From JAYZDB01 sp036338025 (GTDB taxonomy: Bacteria > Planctomycetota > UBA1135 > UBA2386), in assembly GCA_036338025.1 (NCBI GenBank), contig JAYZDB010000125.1, positions 1 to 7,096 on the forward strand: DNA of 7,096 bases, read 5' to 3'. Every line of letters starts with the position of its first letter. Position 1 is the first letter of the stretch. Both the position numbers and the translations under genes were made by a program. This document shows, one piece after another, positions 5,918-7,096 of this stretch. The notes below the pieces were generated by a model that saw nothing but the letters and a program-made list of their open reading frames with translations, searched no databases and was not told the origin of the DNA.

Positions 5918-7065
5918 GGCGTTTCCAAGTACTCGCGATCGGAGCGGTTGTCGTATTCGGCAGTGCTGCTTGTTCGACCTACTCGACCGCGATCGACGAG
6001 TTCGACTCGATCGCCGGTTGGGATGATCCGCAAACCGAGCCGGCGACAGCGGACTATCCGGATGTTGCACTTCAATATCCGTGGTTCGCCTGGTTTGTGC
6101 CTTCCCGGCCCGTCGACGCACCGGTGGAGAATCCTTCGGGGTTTGCTCGCGAACGAATCACCTTGCTCGCGGACTACGTGAGTTCGGACCTTACATCGAT
6201 GGCGCAGGTGGCCCGTCGCTTGTTGTGGGTGACCGAAGCCGACCCGAGTGCTCTCAATCGACTTCAGGCCCTGTCGGTGATCGAGTCGATCCTGGAAATT
6301 CTCGATGTCGATCCCCTCGATGAGACCTTGTATTTGCGGGACGTGGACTCCCAGGAACAGGCGCGCAAGGAGAAGGTCTTCCTGGCGGCTGATGAGACGC
6401 TACGCCGGTTGTTCGGACGAGCTGAACGTCCAGCGATCACCGATGCGGACCGGATCGCCTTCTGTGACGCGTTGAAGGCATACACGTCAGAACCTCTGCC
6501 GCGTTTGCGTTGGCAGCGCGACTTGATCCGCACGATCTGGTCAACGTATGTGACCGAGACTGACCAAGAGGTTGTGGAAGTGGCGGCGATGTCTTTGCGT
6601 CGGGCCATGCGTTTTGCGGCCTGCAATGGTCTGCGGGCCGCATTGGTGCCTGAGGAAATCCAGGCCAAGAATCAACCATCCGTTCGTGTCGAAGTCCTGT
6701 CGATCTATCGCCGTCTCGGTGGAATCCCGGCCGTGTCGTTTCTACTCAACATGCTGCGGCGGCCACAAGCAGACTCCTTGATGCACAGATACGACCAAGA
6801 CGAACAGGTGCGGATGTCGTTGGTCCGGATGTGTGGGCAACTCAAGTTTGAGCACGCGGATGTGGGTCCGTCCGGAGGGCAGCGGCCGATCGAGTTCCTC
6901 TACAATACCGCGACTGACGAGTCGGAAGGGGACGGTCTTCGCCGGATTGCCCTGGAGGGTCTTGCCCGTTGTCTGAGTAGCAAACTCGGGTTCAAGACGG
7001 TGCCAGAAGGCGACGAGTGGGCCAGGACCTGGTGGAAGCGCGACGTCGTAGAGAGGAGGCGATAA
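5914..7065 (+). CDS. HEAT-like repeat lipoprotein
   Basis: This encodes 383 residues from ATG 5914, whose first four bases overlap the galE stop (ATGA). A TTG at 5881 is in frame but would put 11 residues ahead of a normal leader, so I reject it. The leader MRRFQVLAIGAVVVFGSAAC has two Arg, a hydrophobic core and a SAA-Cys lipobox with Cys20, predicting a lipid-anchored envelope protein. Residues about 25-75 are an acidic, aromatic-containing linker (YPWFAWFVPSRPVDAP). Helical repeat-like segments follow near 78-130, 215-275, 295-312 and 322-352 (for example EVVEVAAMSLRRAMRF and PSVRVEVLSIYRRLGGIPA), fitting a degenerate HEAT solenoid. The C-terminus EWARTWWKRDVVERRR is Trp-rich and basic. 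I recognise no named family and see no catalytic motif. Ribosome site is poor, so translation probably depends on galE coupling. Its layout parallels the first operon gene: lipoprotein leader, linker, solenoid, Trp/basic tail. Confidence 0.88.
   Translation: MRRFQVLAIGAVVVFGSAACSTYSTAIDEFDSIAGWDDPQTEPATADYPDVALQYPWFAWFVPSRPVDAPVENPSGFARERITLLADYVSSDLTSMAQVARRLLWVTEADPSALNRLQALSVIESILEILDVDPLDETLYLRDVDSQEQARKEKVFLAADETLRRLFGRAERPAITDADRIAFCDALKAYTSEPLPRLRWQRDLIRTIWSTYVTETDQEVVEVAAMSLRRAMRFAACNGLRAALVPEEIQAKNQPSVRVEVLSIYRRLGGIPAVSFLLNMLRRPQADSLMHRYDQDEQVRMSLVRMCGQLKFEHADVGPSGGQRPIEFLYNTATDESEGDGLRRIALEGLARCLSSKLGFKTVPEGDEWARTWWKRDVVERRR
7054..7059 (+). promoter_or_regulatory. Strong ribosome binding site of the next operon gene
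   Basis: AGGAGG lies 8 nt before the GTG at 7068, inside the last codons of the HEAT-like lipoprotein gene. It is the best Shine-Dalgarno sequence in the window and indicates a fourth gene in the operon with its own efficient initiation. Confidence 0.7.
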
Positions 7066-7067
7066 GC

Positions 7068-7096
7068 GTGCAGTCACGTTGGCTTGATCGCACGCT
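7068..7096 (+). CDS. Start of a fourth operon gene (cut by window edge)
   Basis: A GTG two bases after the preceding stop, with AGGAGG 8 nt upstream, opens a frame reading MQSRWLDRTL (the last codon is incomplete) to the right edge. The spacing and ribosome site make a real start likely. Nine full codons are too few to name the product; the basic beginning could precede a membrane or signal segment, but this cannot be judged here. Confidence 0.6.

Noticed and set aside
1..7096. tRNA, rRNA, CRISPR, insertion sequence or prophage content
   Set aside because: I saw no spaced repeats, no cloverleaf-like segment, no transposase or phage motif, and no terminal inverted repeats flanking any gene.

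Overview
The window is GC-rich, gene-dense bacterial DNA. It has long HEAT-type repeat proteins with export signals, lipoprotein leaders, mixed ATG/GTG/TTG starts and uneven Shine-Dalgarno use. Together with the HEAT protein's Trp-rich WQFWWEFNKD segment, this suggests a Planctomycetota-like organism. That assignment is inference from protein style; there is no rRNA or other phylogenetic marker here.

Layout: (1) Positions 1-1886, minus strand, hold the first 628 codons of a large exported HEAT-repeat protein whose C-terminus lies beyond the left edge. (2) Positions 1887-2277 are a 391-base divergent intergenic region. It carries a strong sigma-54 (-24/-12) promoter match facing the HEAT gene, an inverted repeat over the predicted transcription start, and a perfect 14-bp palindrome about 78 bp upstream of that start. 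(3) Positions 2278-2469, plus strand, encode a probable 63-residue membrane protein with a glycine zipper. (4) Positions 2539-3393, minus strand, encode an inositol-monophosphatase-family phosphatase, convergent with the small gene; a perfect 18-bp palindrome covers its stop codon. (5) From about 3462 to the right edge there is a tight plus-strand operon: a lipoprotein with TPR-like then HEAT-like repeats, GalE-type UDP-sugar 4-epimerase, a second HEAT-like lipoprotein, and the first codons of a fourth gene. The first three genes overlap by 4 bases (GTGA, then ATGA). The fourth starts 2 bases after the third and has the best ribosome binding site in the window.

How the genes may work together: the operon joins one cytoplasmic nucleotide-sugar enzyme to two envelope-anchored repeat (scaffold-type) proteins. 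This fits a role in making or assembling a cell-surface glycan or glycoprotein, but the function is inferred from context only. The separate exported HEAT protein has a signal peptide, a Pro/Gly-rich spacer and a long solenoid, and it appears to be under sigma-54 control, which would tie it to a specific activator protein. No tRNA, rRNA, CRISPR array, insertion sequence or phage gene was seen.
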